From Candidatus Tityobacter terrigena (GTDB lineage Bacteria > Vulcanimicrobiota > Vulcanimicrobiia > Vulcanimicrobiales > Vulcanimicrobiaceae): a stretch of 49,281 nt of DNA. The notes below the pieces were generated by a model. It was not told the DNA's origin, did not search any database, and saw only the letters and a list, made by a program, of their open reading frames with translations. The stretch spans positions 27,709 through 76,989 of the forward strand of contig PMHO01000010.1 of the NCBI GenBank assembly GCA_003156715.1, in the 5' to 3' direction. A program made the translations under genes and the position numbers. Positions 18,001 to 26,244 of the stretch are shown here, piece after piece. How positions within the stretch are numbered: the first letter of the stretch is position 1; every line of letters starts with the position of its first letter.

Positions 18001-18259
18001 ACTTGAGCACGCGCACGCGATAGATGCCGATCGGCACGTCGGTGTATTTAATAGAGCCGGCGTTGGTCGTCAATGAGCTCGCGGTCTGCGGACCGACCAG
18101 GATCACGCGCGCATTACCGATCGGCTTCGAGGTTTGCGCATCGATGACGGACACGTCGATTTCGCCGGTATCGGTCTGGGCGGCCGCCGGCATTGACGAA
18201 ACGGCGCCCGTCGCGAGCGACAGCCCGACGACGTAAAGCAAATGACGCAACCGGCCCAT
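15065..18259 (-). CDS. TonB-dependent receptor with N-terminal CarboxypepD_reg-like domain and extra C-terminal domain
   Basis: A 1064-residue outer-membrane receptor: signal peptide (about 1-28), a carboxypeptidase-regulatory-like beta domain (EIDVSVIDAQTSKPIGNARV), a plug (SLTDALDKLAGVSI, GVTLDGVPLS) and a barrel of about 560 residues. The barrel seems to end near residue 807 (SIFATYAVNIG). A further 257 residues follow (15068-15838): Pro/Gly-rich linkers around two compact parts, each with one cysteine (about 875 and 1012). The ATG at 18257-18259 is preferred to an in-frame TTG 18 bases upstream. It follows mutS after 43 bases holding TCTCA-type repeats. The ligand is unknown. Confidence 0.85.
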   Translation of the reverse strand: MGRLRHLLYVVGLSLATGAVSSMPAAAQTDTGEIDVSVIDAQTSKPIGNARVILVGPQTASSLTTNAGSIKYTDVPIGIYRVRVLKSGFRSGVSTEFDVLSGRAVDVRVSLALQTGGLKVIGRVTATSKVSISSEDIDANSAIRRLSDSLTDALDKLAGVSINSASSDPDAAVTISLHNHDESQTGVTLDGVPLSAPGSAADLSQISSDLFTGSSVSFAPSAGALGGTVNFRTLQPTQALLEHLTGTDGTFDRANYSIAATGSAGDLGIAVQHTWRGSNNPLTFQDFEDQSGLTYPHEGERTQLGDFFKLRYTLGDERTVVSATALTSNTDTQSLCTQYVTLYPCGYGPGNSSFNRYAFAYGTVQSLVGTVATSFTAYSSANVQNHDLTDRYLLEPANPLDPSAGDYVPTLDPALSTTLTNTRGVAYSASISQGRHTFTLSGNTYASLTSSIPKIGSIYETAYSDDVSAAANQFGDSYKASDKVTLSGRLSLADATGVGLGFLWGAGVTYQPDASDALTTSVNAGSSQPATSVNRSFSDPQSAQFNCAADSAVVSGPGDTGGGAQSAFDLDSAWTHQFRSGASVSLDGYTQVQTGQLINAQIEESAGYFPFGYTALVNQQYHATTVCGGPIDQAPQIFVNEPVGGTRRIYQGFDLTGRFGLGRYVVVLPVYSLSIAELTAAGPRLDDGPSTTIVGAQLPGRPMHRGGITLDGLLPASQTELLANAQYTGSNNNQHIGNYVVVSAGIAHRLGPGTVTLFETNMFDTYAGAFATDANAVPLPLSSGGSLRSAGLPLTPRSIFATYAVNIGGPPPPPSLNPVRGSGGARGAQTVAQAQPTPAASPGASRGGGLAGRLEAVPPPPGTDPLSLATARPACDAQAQAAAQPVLAALRAYVTAYEAKGPLPEVALFTITPHVASGADGQVPYFLELRPKLGQGGAGGPRSGAGAGGLGGSRSAQGGSEPGEGPPGSGVGPPGPGGVVGNAAPPTAAMLQQRQAFQNSPEFKAFRAFSSCTYVTALATADAKAKGIVVEGRRAGLLYVPGVGLVYVRPPTLPQGGGSLKSTQ

Positions 18260-18271
18260 CCGGCGCGATTC

Positions 18272-18300
18272 TCTCAAGCCAAGCTCAGATGAGGCTGAGA
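18272..18300. promoter_or_regulatory. CTCA repeat cluster upstream of the TonB receptor
   Basis: TCTCA at 18272-18276 and GCTCA at 18283-18287 are 11 bp apart, followed by CTGAGA (18295-18300), the reverse complement of TCTCAG. The cluster fills most of the 43-base gap between mutS and the receptor start. The half-site and period match the array upstream of the response regulator at 13692-13718, and the orientation relative to the downstream minus-strand gene is the same. It may be a second target of that regulator. Confidence 0.4.
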
Positions 18301-18302
18301 AG

Positions 18303-20777
18303 CTACAAGCCGAGCGGCAGTTGCGTTTCTTCTTGGCGGTCGGGGCCGGCCAACCGGGTGCGCAGCGGCGCCTGCGTCTCGACCGTCGGACGGCGGTCGA
18401 GCGCCGCCGCGATCTCGCGGGCGCGCTCGATAACGCCCGCCGGCAAGCCGGCCATTCGCGCGACCTCGACGCCGAAGGAGCGCGAGGTGCTGCCCGGCAG
18501 AACGCGGTGCGAAAAGACCGGAGCTCCCGAACGAGCCGTGCTCTCGACCGCGGTCACGTGGAAGTTGGCCACCAGCGGCCACCGCTCCGCGAGCGCGACC
18601 AACTCGTGAAAGTGCGTTGCGAAGAGCACCATCGGCGCTTGGCTCTCGAGCCCAAGCAGATACTCGCAAGTCGCCTGCGCGATTGCCAGCCCGTCGATGG
18701 TCCCGGTGCCGCGCCCGATCTCGTCGACGAGCAACAGACTGCGCCGAGTCGAGCGCCGCAGGATGTTCGAAGCCTCCGACATCTCGACGAAAAACGTCGA
18801 TTGGCCCGAGGCCAGATCGTCGCCTGCTCCGATGCGCGTAAAGATGCGATCGATGATGCCGAGCGACATGGAGCGGGCCGGGACGAACGATCCGATCTGC
18901 GCCAGGATCGCAAGCAACGCAGTCTGGCGCAAGAAGGTCGACTTACCGCCCATGTTCGGCCCGGTGAGCAGCATGAAACGCGAGCTGCTTTCGCCCAGAT
19001 GAACGTCGTTAGGGACGAAGTTGGTGTTGGGGAGCGCCTCCATGACGGGATGGCGGCCGTCAACGACGTCAAGCGTCGCAGTCTCGACGAACGACGGCCG
19101 CACGTAACCACGCTCGGAGGCGACTTGCGCTAGGCCGCAAGCGACGTCGAGCTCCGCCAAAGCATCGGCCGTCTCCAAGAGCGCGTCGACCGATTCGGCA
19201 ATAGATTCAACGAGGTCAAGGTAGAGCGCCTCCTCCATGCGCAACTGGCGCGATTGCGCGCTCGAGATCGCGATCTCGAGTTCCTTGAGCTCGGGAATCA
19301 CGAACCGTTCGCCGCTCGTCAGCGTCTGCTTGCGAACGTAGTCAGCCGGCACCGCCGCCAGGCTCGACTTGGAGATCTCGATGCCGTACCCGAACGGATT
19401 GGTGAACTTGACCTTCAACGACTTGATGCCGGTGCGGCGCCGCTCGCGCTCTTCCAGGTCGCCGATGCGCTCGCGTGCACGGCAACGTTCGGTCACGCAC
19501 GCACCGACCTCGGGCGATGCATCGGGACGGATGACGCCGCCGTCGGCTAGCGTCGCCGGAGGATCGTCGACCAGCGTTCGCTCCAGGAGAGCGCGTAATG
19601 CCGCGTGATCTCCCAAACGGGTCGCATAGCCCGACAAAACGCCCGGCAATGCGGCCTCGATCGGGTCGAGCAGCGCGAGCGTCCGGCGGAGTGAAGCCAA
19701 ATCGCGCGGGCCGGCGCGGCGGAAACGAACCTTCTGCGCGATGCGCTCCAAATCGAAGGCGTGCCCGAGCTGTTCCTGCAGCGCGGAGCGCGCCGGAAAA
19801 TCTGCGAGCAAGCCCTCGACGCGGTCGGCCCGGTGCTCGATCTGCAGCCGCTCGACGAGCGGCGCCAAGATCTGGCGCGAAAGCAGGCGCGAGCCCATTG
19901 CGGTCTTGCAACGGTCGATCGTCGCGAGCAGCGTCGCGGCGGGGTTTTGGCCTTGCGCTTTGACCAGATCGAGATGCTTGCGGGCATTGGCATCGAGTCC
20001 CAGGAACGATCGCGCGCGGTACAGCAGCGGCTCGCGCAGCAGGCCGCTAGGCACGTTGAAACCGGCCCGTCGCACGAAAGCGGCGAGCGCGTTGAGAGCG
20101 CGCTGCACCGCGAGCGATTCGTCCAACGAAAAATCTCCCAGAGGAACCGGATCGCGCGCTTCGACCAGCGCTAAGGGCGGCGTGCTGACGCGCACCGACG
20201 GCAGCGCGGCGCCGATCGCGCGCCGCACTTCCCCCGAAACCTCCGCGACGATCTCGGCCGGAGCAAGACGCGCTAACTCCGCTAACATCTCGTCGAGGGC
20301 ACCGTCGCCCGAGTAGGCCGTAGCGGCCGCACGCCCGGTCGAAATATCGGCGTGCGCGATGCCGACGGCGTCGCCCGCGACGGTAAGCGCAACGAGCTGG
20401 TTTTCGCTCGAACGATCGAGCAGATTGTCCTCGATCAGCGTCCCCGGCGTGACGAGCCGCATCACTTCACGCCGTACGAGCCGATTGGGGACCGGCGCTT
20501 CGAGCTGTTCGGCAAGCGCGACGATGCGTTGCTGCGCAACGAGTTTGGCCAGATACGAATCCAGCGCGTGGTGCGGAACGCCCGCCATCGCGATCCGCCG
20601 GCCGCTGCCGGCCTCCTTCGAGGTCAACGCGATTTGCAAGGCTTGCGCGATCGTTTTGGCGTCGTCGCCGTAGGCCTCGTAGAAGTCGCCGACGCGCGAG
20701 AGCAGGATCGCGTCGGGATAACGGCCCTTCATTTCGAAGTATTGCTCGAGCAGCGGCGAGTAGCGCGCTCCGTCCAT
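18303..20777 (-). CDS. mutS: DNA mismatch repair protein MutS
   Basis: Recognises mismatches and small loops and recruits MutL. About 824 residues, normal for MutS1. The mismatch-binding N-terminal domain shows the Phe-x-Glu motif in GDFYEAYGDD; the ATPase carries the Walker A LLTGPNMGGKSTFLRQ, Walker B LLLVDEIGRGT and the ATHFHEL segment. The start is taken as ATG 20775-20777; a TTG directly before it (20778-20780) is an alternative. It lies 34 bases downstream of miaB, forming the miaB-mutS order seen in many bacteria. Confidence 0.96.
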   Translation of the reverse strand: MDGARYSPLLEQYFEMKGRYPDAILLSRVGDFYEAYGDDAKTIAQALQIALTSKEAGSGRRIAMAGVPHHALDSYLAKLVAQQRIVALAEQLEAPVPNRLVRREVMRLVTPGTLIEDNLLDRSSENQLVALTVAGDAVGIAHADISTGRAAATAYSGDGALDEMLAELARLAPAEIVAEVSGEVRRAIGAALPSVRVSTPPLALVEARDPVPLGDFSLDESLAVQRALNALAAFVRRAGFNVPSGLLREPLLYRARSFLGLDANARKHLDLVKAQGQNPAATLLATIDRCKTAMGSRLLSRQILAPLVERLQIEHRADRVEGLLADFPARSALQEQLGHAFDLERIAQKVRFRRAGPRDLASLRRTLALLDPIEAALPGVLSGYATRLGDHAALRALLERTLVDDPPATLADGGVIRPDASPEVGACVTERCRARERIGDLEERERRRTGIKSLKVKFTNPFGYGIEISKSSLAAVPADYVRKQTLTSGERFVIPELKELEIAISSAQSRQLRMEEALYLDLVESIAESVDALLETADALAELDVACGLAQVASERGYVRPSFVETATLDVVDGRHPVMEALPNTNFVPNDVHLGESSSRFMLLTGPNMGGKSTFLRQTALLAILAQIGSFVPARSMSLGIIDRIFTRIGAGDDLASGQSTFFVEMSEASNILRRSTRRSLLLVDEIGRGTGTIDGLAIAQATCEYLLGLESQAPMVLFATHFHELVALAERWPLVANFHVTAVESTARSGAPVFSHRVLPGSTSRSFGVEVARMAGLPAGVIERAREIAAALDRRPTVETQAPLRTRLAGPDRQEETQLPLGL

Positions 20778-20811
20778 CAAACGCCGCTCGAGCGCAGCAC
20801 CGAACGAACCC

Positions 20812-22224
20812 TCAGCTGCGTACCAAGCTCACGATGTCGAATAGCGGGCTGACTGCGAACGGAATCGCCGGTCCGTCGTATCGCTCGGCGCCGCCGGCGA
20901 CCGTTCCGCTGCAGCCCCATACGTGCGCCTGGCTAACGCTCACGTCGAGCCACGGGCGCTCGGCCAGGGCTGTCTCGGAGCAAATCGGCGCCGGCGCGAC
21001 GACCGTAACGTTGTCGCTCGTCTTAAGCGCGAGTTTGCTCGCGTCTTTACGCGAGGGCCCCTTCACCAGCGCCCGAACCGTCGTGCCGACCTTGCGGTCG
21101 TGCCAGCCACGTACGCTGCGGTCGACGACGGTTGCGAGGCGGCGCAGGCGTTCGCCGCCTACGTCGCTTGGAATCTGCTCCCAGCGCGCCGCCGGCGTTC
21201 CGCGGCGCGGCGAGTAAACGAACATGAAAGCTTGCGCGAAGCCGACGCGCTCGCACAGCTCGAGCGTCGCCTCGAAGTCGGCTTCCGACTCGCCGGGAAA
21301 GCCCACGATCAAATCGGTCGAGAGCGCCCACGAAGGGCAATAGGAACGGAATGCGGCGACTTTCTCGAGGTATTCCTCGATCGTGTACTTGCGGTTCATT
21401 CGGCGCAAAACCGCGTTCGAACCGCTCTGCACCGGTAAATGGAACCGCGGATTGAGGCGTGCGAGAGCGCCCAGCGTCCGCACGAGTTTCTCCGTGAAAT
21501 CCTTGGGGTGCGAGGTCAGAAAGCCGAGCCGGTCGAGCCCCTCGAGCGCCGCGACGCGCTCGAGCAGATCCGCGAAGTCGGCGCCACGCGCCGGCTCGCG
21601 GTAGGCGTTGACCGTCTGCCCGACCAGCGTGATCTCGCGCGCGCCGAGGCTGACCTTCGCCCGCACGTCGGTGAGGACGTCGGCGAGGCTGCGATGGTCG
21701 AAGCGGCCGCGCACGTGCGGCACGATGCAATAGGTGCAATAGTACGAGCAGCCGCGCTGGACCGTAACGAACGCGCGGAGGTGGCTGAAGGCCCCCGCGA
21801 TGCAGTCCGCTTCGCCGCCCAGCCTGAGCAGGGCGCGCGCTTCGCTCGCTTCGCTGAAATCTTCGAACCCAGGCCGCCACGCGGCGAGCTGCTCGCCGAG
21901 CCGGGCAACGTCGCTCGTGCCGAACACGCCGTCGAGGTACGGCGCGCGAAGGCGCATCCGGTCGCGATCTTGTTCGGCCAGACATCCGCAGACGATCAGC
22001 TTGACGCGTGAGTCGCCGGTTTTGAGCGCGCGCAGATGTGCCATCCGACCATACGCGCGCCGCTCGGCGCTGTCACGCACCGTGCAGGTGTTGAGGACGA
22101 CGACGCTCGCCGCACTGGGATCCGAGGTCACTTCGTAGCCCGCCGCGCTCGCGCGATCGATGATCTCCTGCGAATCGGCCTCGTTCATTTGGCAGCCGAA
22201 GGTTTCGATGTAGATGCACGCCAT
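20812..22224 (-). CDS. miaB: tRNA-2-methylthio-N6-dimethylallyladenosine synthase
   Basis: Radical SAM methylthiotransferase acting on i6A37 of tRNA, the product of MiaA. In 470 residues the three domains are clear: the N-terminal UPF0004 domain with its cluster cysteines (ETFGCQMNEADS, LNTCTVRDSAE, VCGCLAEQ), the radical SAM core with GCSYYCTYCIVP, and a C-terminal TRAM domain (VGTTVRALVKGPSRK). The ATG at 22222-22224 begins three bases after the PEGA-protein stop. The C-terminal tail past TRAM is slightly long. Identification is secure; MiaB rather than MtaB or RimO is favoured by the GCSYYCTYC and N-terminal motifs. Confidence 0.95.
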   Translation of the reverse strand: MACIYIETFGCQMNEADSQEIIDRASAAGYEVTSDPSAASVVVLNTCTVRDSAERRAYGRMAHLRALKTGDSRVKLIVCGCLAEQDRDRMRLRAPYLDGVFGTSDVARLGEQLAAWRPGFEDFSEASEARALLRLGGEADCIAGAFSHLRAFVTVQRGCSYYCTYCIVPHVRGRFDHRSLADVLTDVRAKVSLGAREITLVGQTVNAYREPARGADFADLLERVAALEGLDRLGFLTSHPKDFTEKLVRTLGALARLNPRFHLPVQSGSNAVLRRMNRKYTIEEYLEKVAAFRSYCPSWALSTDLIVGFPGESEADFEATLELCERVGFAQAFMFVYSPRRGTPAARWEQIPSDVGGERLRRLATVVDRSVRGWHDRKVGTTVRALVKGPSRKDASKLALKTSDNVTVVAPAPICSETALAERPWLDVSVSQAHVWGCSGTVAGGAERYDGPAIPFAVSPLFDIVSLVRS

Positions 22225-22227
22225 GGA

Positions 22228-23004
22228 CTATTTCTTATTCGACGGGTCAGCCGTCAACTTTTCCAGCAGCCCGAGCGGCAGGTACAGCTTACCGCCGATT
22301 GCCTCGGGAGCGGCCGGGTAGGTTTCGACCGAACCGTCGTAGTGCAGCGCCGCATCGCCCAGGTTCGCGACCACGTGGTGGCCTGCGTAATGCACCACGA
22401 TGCGTTTGCCGTCGACCGAGAACGCGCTTGCGGGAAGGTAGTCTTCTGCCGGCGCGACGACTCCCGATCGTTCCTCGCCGCCGGTAGGCGGTTCACGCAG
22501 CACGACTTGGGTCGTCGTATCCGGGTAGACGGTAAAGGCTTGCGTCATGCGCCCGCGCGCCGTCGCGAATGCCAAGCGGTGCGTGCCGGCCGCGAGCTTG
22601 ATCGGTTGGCGCGGGTCGCCGTTCCACGCCGCGTCGTCGAGCCAGAGCGGGCCGCTTGGGGTTCCGCGTACGATGACGGTGCCGTTCGCCGTCCCGGCCA
22701 TCGCTCGGGGGCCGGGCACCAGACGCGTACTCGACATCGTGACGGCGCTTGGGCTTATGTTGACGTCGACCTCCTGAACGTTCCAGCCGGCTTTCGCCAG
22801 AGTTATGGCGTGGTGCCCGCTCAAGAGCGCATCGACCAGCACGGGGGAATGGCCGACGTACGTGCCGTCGATCCAAATGTCTGCGCCGCCCGGCAAGGTC
22901 GTTACGTAGACGCCGCCCGAAGGCAGCTCGGCCCGGGCCGGCGCGAGCGGCCAAAGCAGCAGGGCGCTCGCGAGCAACACCGCCGAACCGAGACGACTTA
23001 TCAT
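22228..23004 (-). CDS. Secreted PEGA-domain protein with stalk-like C-terminus
   Basis: A 258-residue exported protein. Residues 1-26 form a signal peptide (LLASALLLWPLAPARA). A PEGA domain follows (GGVYVTTLPGGADIWIDG then YVGHSPVLV), then a second beta-rich segment of similar type. The last 70 residues (VDGKRIVVHYAG, GGKLYLPLGLLEKL) resemble part of a copper-amine-oxidase-N stalk domain. PEGA domains are common in surface and cell-wall-associated proteins; no enzyme function is seen. It starts at ATG 23002-23004; the frame stays open upstream only because it is antisense to der. It leads the miaB-mutS operon. Confidence 0.75.
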   Translation of the reverse strand: MISRLGSAVLLASALLLWPLAPARAELPSGGVYVTTLPGGADIWIDGTYVGHSPVLVDALLSGHHAITLAKAGWNVQEVDVNISPSAVTMSSTRLVPGPRAMAGTANGTVIVRGTPSGPLWLDDAAWNGDPRQPIKLAAGTHRLAFATARGRMTQAFTVYPDTTTQVVLREPPTGGEERSGVVAPAEDYLPASAFSVDGKRIVVHYAGHHVVANLGDAALHYDGSVETYPAAPEAIGGKLYLPLGLLEKLTADPSNKK

Positions 23005-23056
23005 ACGGCGGCCTCCTTCGTGGGGCGGACTCACGCCTCCGGCGAAGCCGGGCAGC

Positions 23057-24424
23057 ATGGCAACGGAGCTCTCGCCCAAGGTGCGCCCAGCGACGGTCGC
23101 GATCGTGGGACGCCCCAACGTCGGCAAGAGCGCGCTTTTCAACCGGATCGTCGGGCAGCGCCTCGCGATCGTCGACGAAACGCCCGGCGTCACGCGCGAC
23201 CGTCTGTATGCGCTGGCAGAGTGGCGCAACCGCACCTTCAACGTGATCGACACGGCGGGCATCGAAGCCGGCGCCGCCGAGGACGACATCGCCCGCCAGA
23301 CGCGCGCCCAAGCTGAGATCGCGGCGCGCGAGGCTGACGTGCTGATCCTGGTCGTCGACGCTTCGGCCGGCCTTTCGCCACTCGACGACGACGTCGTGCG
23401 CATCGTGCGCAAGATGCGCCGCCCGGTCGTCTTCGTGGCGAACAAAGCCGAATCGAGCCGCGTTCGGGCCGAGCTTTACGGCGAGTTCGCTCGCTTGGGA
23501 TTCGGCGAACCGATCGTCGTTTCGGCCCTGCACGGCGAAGGCACGGGCGACCTTTTAGACGCGATCGTCGAGCGCTTACCGCCCGAGGATGCCGCGCAAC
23601 CGGACCCGGGGGAGCTGGCGCTGGCGATCGTGGGGCGTCCCAACGTTGGCAAGTCCTCCTTGCTCAACGCCCTGATCGGCGAGGAGCGCTCGATCGTCTC
23701 GGCGCGCCCGGGCACGACGCGCGACGCCGTCGATACGGAGTTTGCGTTCGGGGGCCACAACATCCGTTTGATCGACACCGCCGGAGTCTGGAAGAAGCCC
23801 AAGCACCATGGGTCGCTCGAGTATTATTCGTCGCTGCGCGCACTGCGTGCCGTCGCTCGCTGCGACCTCGCGGTCTTAGTCATCGACGCGACGCAAGGCG
23901 TTCTCGAGCAGGACCGGCGCATGGCCGGGATCGTGCTCGAGGAGCGTAAGGGGCTCGTGATCGTCGCCAACAAGTGGGATATTGCGCTCGAGCAAGAGGG
24001 CGAATTCAGCCAGGCGGAACTGGCCGGCGTCATTCATGAAGCCCTGCCGTTTGCGGCGTTCGCGCCGATTACGTTCCTCTCGGCACTCACCAAGCGGCGG
24101 CTCGGAAGTTTGATGCCGCTCGTCATGCGAGTCGCCGAGAACCTCGACCGGCGCGTGCCGACGCCGGCGCTCAACGACGTCATACGCGCGGCGGTCTACG
24201 CGCATCCCGCGCCGGCGCAAGGCGGCCGGCCGTTGCGCGTTTACTACTGCGCTCAGGTGGCGACGCACCCGCCGCGCTTCTTATTTCACTGCAACGATCC
24301 CGATCTGGCGGGCGCCTCGTACCGCCGCTTTCTCGAAAATACGCTGCGTGCCAACTACGACTTCGAGGGCGTGCCGCTCGAACTCGAGTTCAGGGCTCGC
24401 CCGCAGAACGACGAAAAGCGGTAA
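23057..24424 (+). CDS. der: Ribosome-assembly GTPase Der (EngA)
   Basis: Double-G-domain GTPase needed for 50S subunit maturation. 455 residues with two P-loops, VGRPNVGKSALF and VGRPNVGKSSLL, each followed by its own DTAG switch II motif, NKAE and NKWD specificity motifs, and a C-terminal KH-like domain (RPLRVYYCAQVATHPPRF). The tandem G-domain arrangement is unique to Der. It is divergent from the PEGA-miaB-mutS operon with 52 bases between, so promoters for both lie there. plsY begins directly at its stop (TAAATG). Confidence 0.97.
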   Translation: MATELSPKVRPATVAIVGRPNVGKSALFNRIVGQRLAIVDETPGVTRDRLYALAEWRNRTFNVIDTAGIEAGAAEDDIARQTRAQAEIAAREADVLILVVDASAGLSPLDDDVVRIVRKMRRPVVFVANKAESSRVRAELYGEFARLGFGEPIVVSALHGEGTGDLLDAIVERLPPEDAAQPDPGELALAIVGRPNVGKSSLLNALIGEERSIVSARPGTTRDAVDTEFAFGGHNIRLIDTAGVWKKPKHHGSLEYYSSLRALRAVARCDLAVLVIDATQGVLEQDRRMAGIVLEERKGLVIVANKWDIALEQEGEFSQAELAGVIHEALPFAAFAPITFLSALTKRRLGSLMPLVMRVAENLDRRVPTPALNDVIRAAVYAHPAPAQGGRPLRVYYCAQVATHPPRFLFHCNDPDLAGASYRRFLENTLRANYDFEGVPLELEFRARPQNDEKR

Positions 24425-25075
24425 ATGCAGAACCAGTGGCCGGCGGTCCTCGCACTGCTAGCCGGCGCTTTCGCGTGCGGATCGATTCCCTTTGGTCTCG
24501 TCGTCGGCCGCGCGTTCTTCGGTAGCGACATTCGCGCCGCCGGATCCGGAAATATCGGCGCGGCCAATGCCTTGCGTGCATACGGGAAGGCCGGCGGCGC
24601 GGCGGTCCTGGTTCTCGACGCCCTCAAAGGATTCGTGCCGGCGGCCTTTGCGCGCGCCTACTTCGACGCCCACCTTGCCGCAGCGTGGGGGCTTTCGCAG
24701 GACTCTGCAGCATCGTACGATTTGGCCGGCGCGGCGGCGCTGGCCGCGGTGCTGGGCCACTGCTACTCGCCTGTGTTGAAATTCAAAGGTGGAAAGGGCG
24801 TCGCAACGTTGCTCGGCACGCTCTTCGCTCTCTCGTGGCCGGCAGCGCTGGCGTTCGTTCTGATCTGGCTCGCGGTCGTGCTGCCCAGCCGGTATTCGTC
24901 GCTCGGCTCGCTGTCGGCGACCGCGCTTTCGCCCTGGCTCGTGGCGCGGTTCAGCGGTCAGCGCGGGGCGGGAATCGGCGTTGCGCTGGCGGCACTGGTG
25001 ATCTTTTGGAAACACCGCGAGAACATTGCGCGCTTGCGCGCCGGGCGCGAAAACCGAATCGGATTCTCACGGTGA
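24425..25075 (+). CDS. plsY: Glycerol-3-phosphate acyltransferase PlsY
   Basis: Inner-membrane enzyme that acylates glycerol-3-phosphate from acyl-phosphate, the first step of phospholipid synthesis. 216 residues with the three PlsY motifs: GSIPFGLVVGR, GSGNIGAANALR (the phosphate loop) and the KFKGGKGVATLLG loop. The ATG abuts the der stop and its stop overlaps the next gene as GTGA (25072-25075), so the genes are coupled. A few residues longer than average, otherwise ordinary. Confidence 0.95.
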   Translation: MQNQWPAVLALLAGAFACGSIPFGLVVGRAFFGSDIRAAGSGNIGAANALRAYGKAGGAAVLVLDALKGFVPAAFARAYFDAHLAAAWGLSQDSAASYDLAGAAALAAVLGHCYSPVLKFKGGKGVATLLGTLFALSWPAALAFVLIWLAVVLPSRYSSLGSLSATALSPWLVARFSGQRGAGIGVALAALVIFWKHRENIARLRAGRENRIGFSR

Positions 25076-26244
25076 TCCCCGCCGCATTTCTGACGACCGG
25101 CTACGAAGCCGGGGCCGAGCGGCGCGCCGCGCAGGCCTTCGAGGTTCGCGCAATCGCGGCCGTCAGCAGCGTGCTCGCCTTGCAGCTGGCCGCTTTCGGG
25201 CTCGCGTGGGACATCGTGTGGCACACCTACGTCGGGCGCGATCGCTTCCTCACCGTACCCCACGTGCTGCTCTATTTCGGAATCGGCCTGGCCGGGATCG
25301 TGATGTTGGCTGCGGTCCTCTACGAGACGGTGCACTTCCACGCCGGCGCACCGACGCCGGGCACGACGCAGTTTCTCGGGGTCTTTCACGCTTCGCGCGG
25401 CCTTTACGTTACCGGCTTCGGGCTGCTCGCAACGGCGCTTGCTGCGCCGCTCGACAACTACTGGCACGAACTCTACGGCATCGACGTTACGATCTGGGCC
25501 CCGTTCCACGTGATGGGGCTGTCCGGATCGGCGATTACCGTCGTGGGTTTGCTCTACGTGCTGGCGGCGCTGGCCAATGTTGCTCGCCCCCGGGCGCGGA
25601 CCGTTCTCGGCTACAACCTGTACGAGTGGCTCGCATTTCTCGTCCTGGCGGGCGGCTGCGCGCTCACGTACGTCCTTTCCGAGCCGGGTATGCGGCAGGT
25701 TCCGCGGGTTGGCAGCGGTCTGCTCGGTTTTCTGCCGACGCCGGTCATTTGCGCGTTCGGCATGACGCTGTGCGTCGTGACCGCCATCGCCTTCATCGGA
25801 CGCGCCGAGGCCGGCGCCGTCGTCATCGGCGTCTATCTCGTGCGCCAGGCGGTTTTCAATGTGCTTGCCCCCGCGCTGACGCGGCAAAGCGTCGCCGCGC
25901 ATGCAATCGGTTATCGCATCAGCGGCTTCGAGCCGCACGTCGACGGCTTGGTCGTCGTCATCACGCTGACGCTCATCCCGGCAGCCCTCTTCTTCGCAGT
26001 AGCACGCGAGCGCGCGGCGTCGCTATGGGCGGGCGCAATCGGAGGAGCTTTGTTCGGCCTCGGAACGTATCTTTGGGTAGCCGCGGCCCAAGGGCAGCAG
26101 GTGCCGCTTCCCGGCGTCGCCGCGCCGCTCGACGCCGTCGCGCTGCGCACGGCGTTCCTGCCCACACTGGCCCTAGCGGCCGCAGCCGGCGCCCTGGCCG
26201 CGTACCTCGGAGGCGGTTTCGGGCGCCTTTTAAAAGCAGAATGA
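25072..26244 (+). CDS. Polytopic membrane protein with PmoC/AmoC-type metal-site motifs
   Basis: A 390-residue inner-membrane protein with about 9-10 spans, starting at GTG 25072-25074 which overlaps the plsY stop. It carries D47-x3-H51-x12-H64 (context WDIVWHTYVGRD...TVPHVLLYFG) and D128-x3-H132-x13-H146 (DNYWHELYG...WAPFHVMG). These spacings equal those of the copper ligands in the C subunit of particulate methane monooxygenase (Asp156/His160/His173 and Asn227/His231/His245 in M. capsulatus numbering), with N replaced by D in the second site. Neighbouring residues RD, T, H-V and AP-x-H also agree. It is longer than PmoC (about 260). No A or B subunit is nearby. Homology is inferred from motifs only; activity is unknown. 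Confidence 0.7.
   Translation: MIPAAFLTTGYEAGAERRAAQAFEVRAIAAVSSVLALQLAAFGLAWDIVWHTYVGRDRFLTVPHVLLYFGIGLAGIVMLAAVLYETVHFHAGAPTPGTTQFLGVFHASRGLYVTGFGLLATALAAPLDNYWHELYGIDVTIWAPFHVMGLSGSAITVVGLLYVLAALANVARPRARTVLGYNLYEWLAFLVLAGGCALTYVLSEPGMRQVPRVGSGLLGFLPTPVICAFGMTLCVVTAIAFIGRAEAGAVVIGVYLVRQAVFNVLAPALTRQSVAAHAIGYRISGFEPHVDGLVVVITLTLIPAALFFAVARERAASLWAGAIGGALFGLGTYLWVAAAQGQQVPLPGVAAPLDAVALRTAFLPTLALAAAAGALAAYLGGGFGRLLKAE

Noticed and set aside
23005..23445. N-terminal extension of the PEGA protein
   Set aside because: Antisense to the first G domain of der; the signal peptide begins at 23004.
24685..25071. N-terminal extension of the PmoC-like protein
   Set aside because: It overlaps plsY in another frame; the GTG overlapping the plsY stop is followed by a proper N-terminus.
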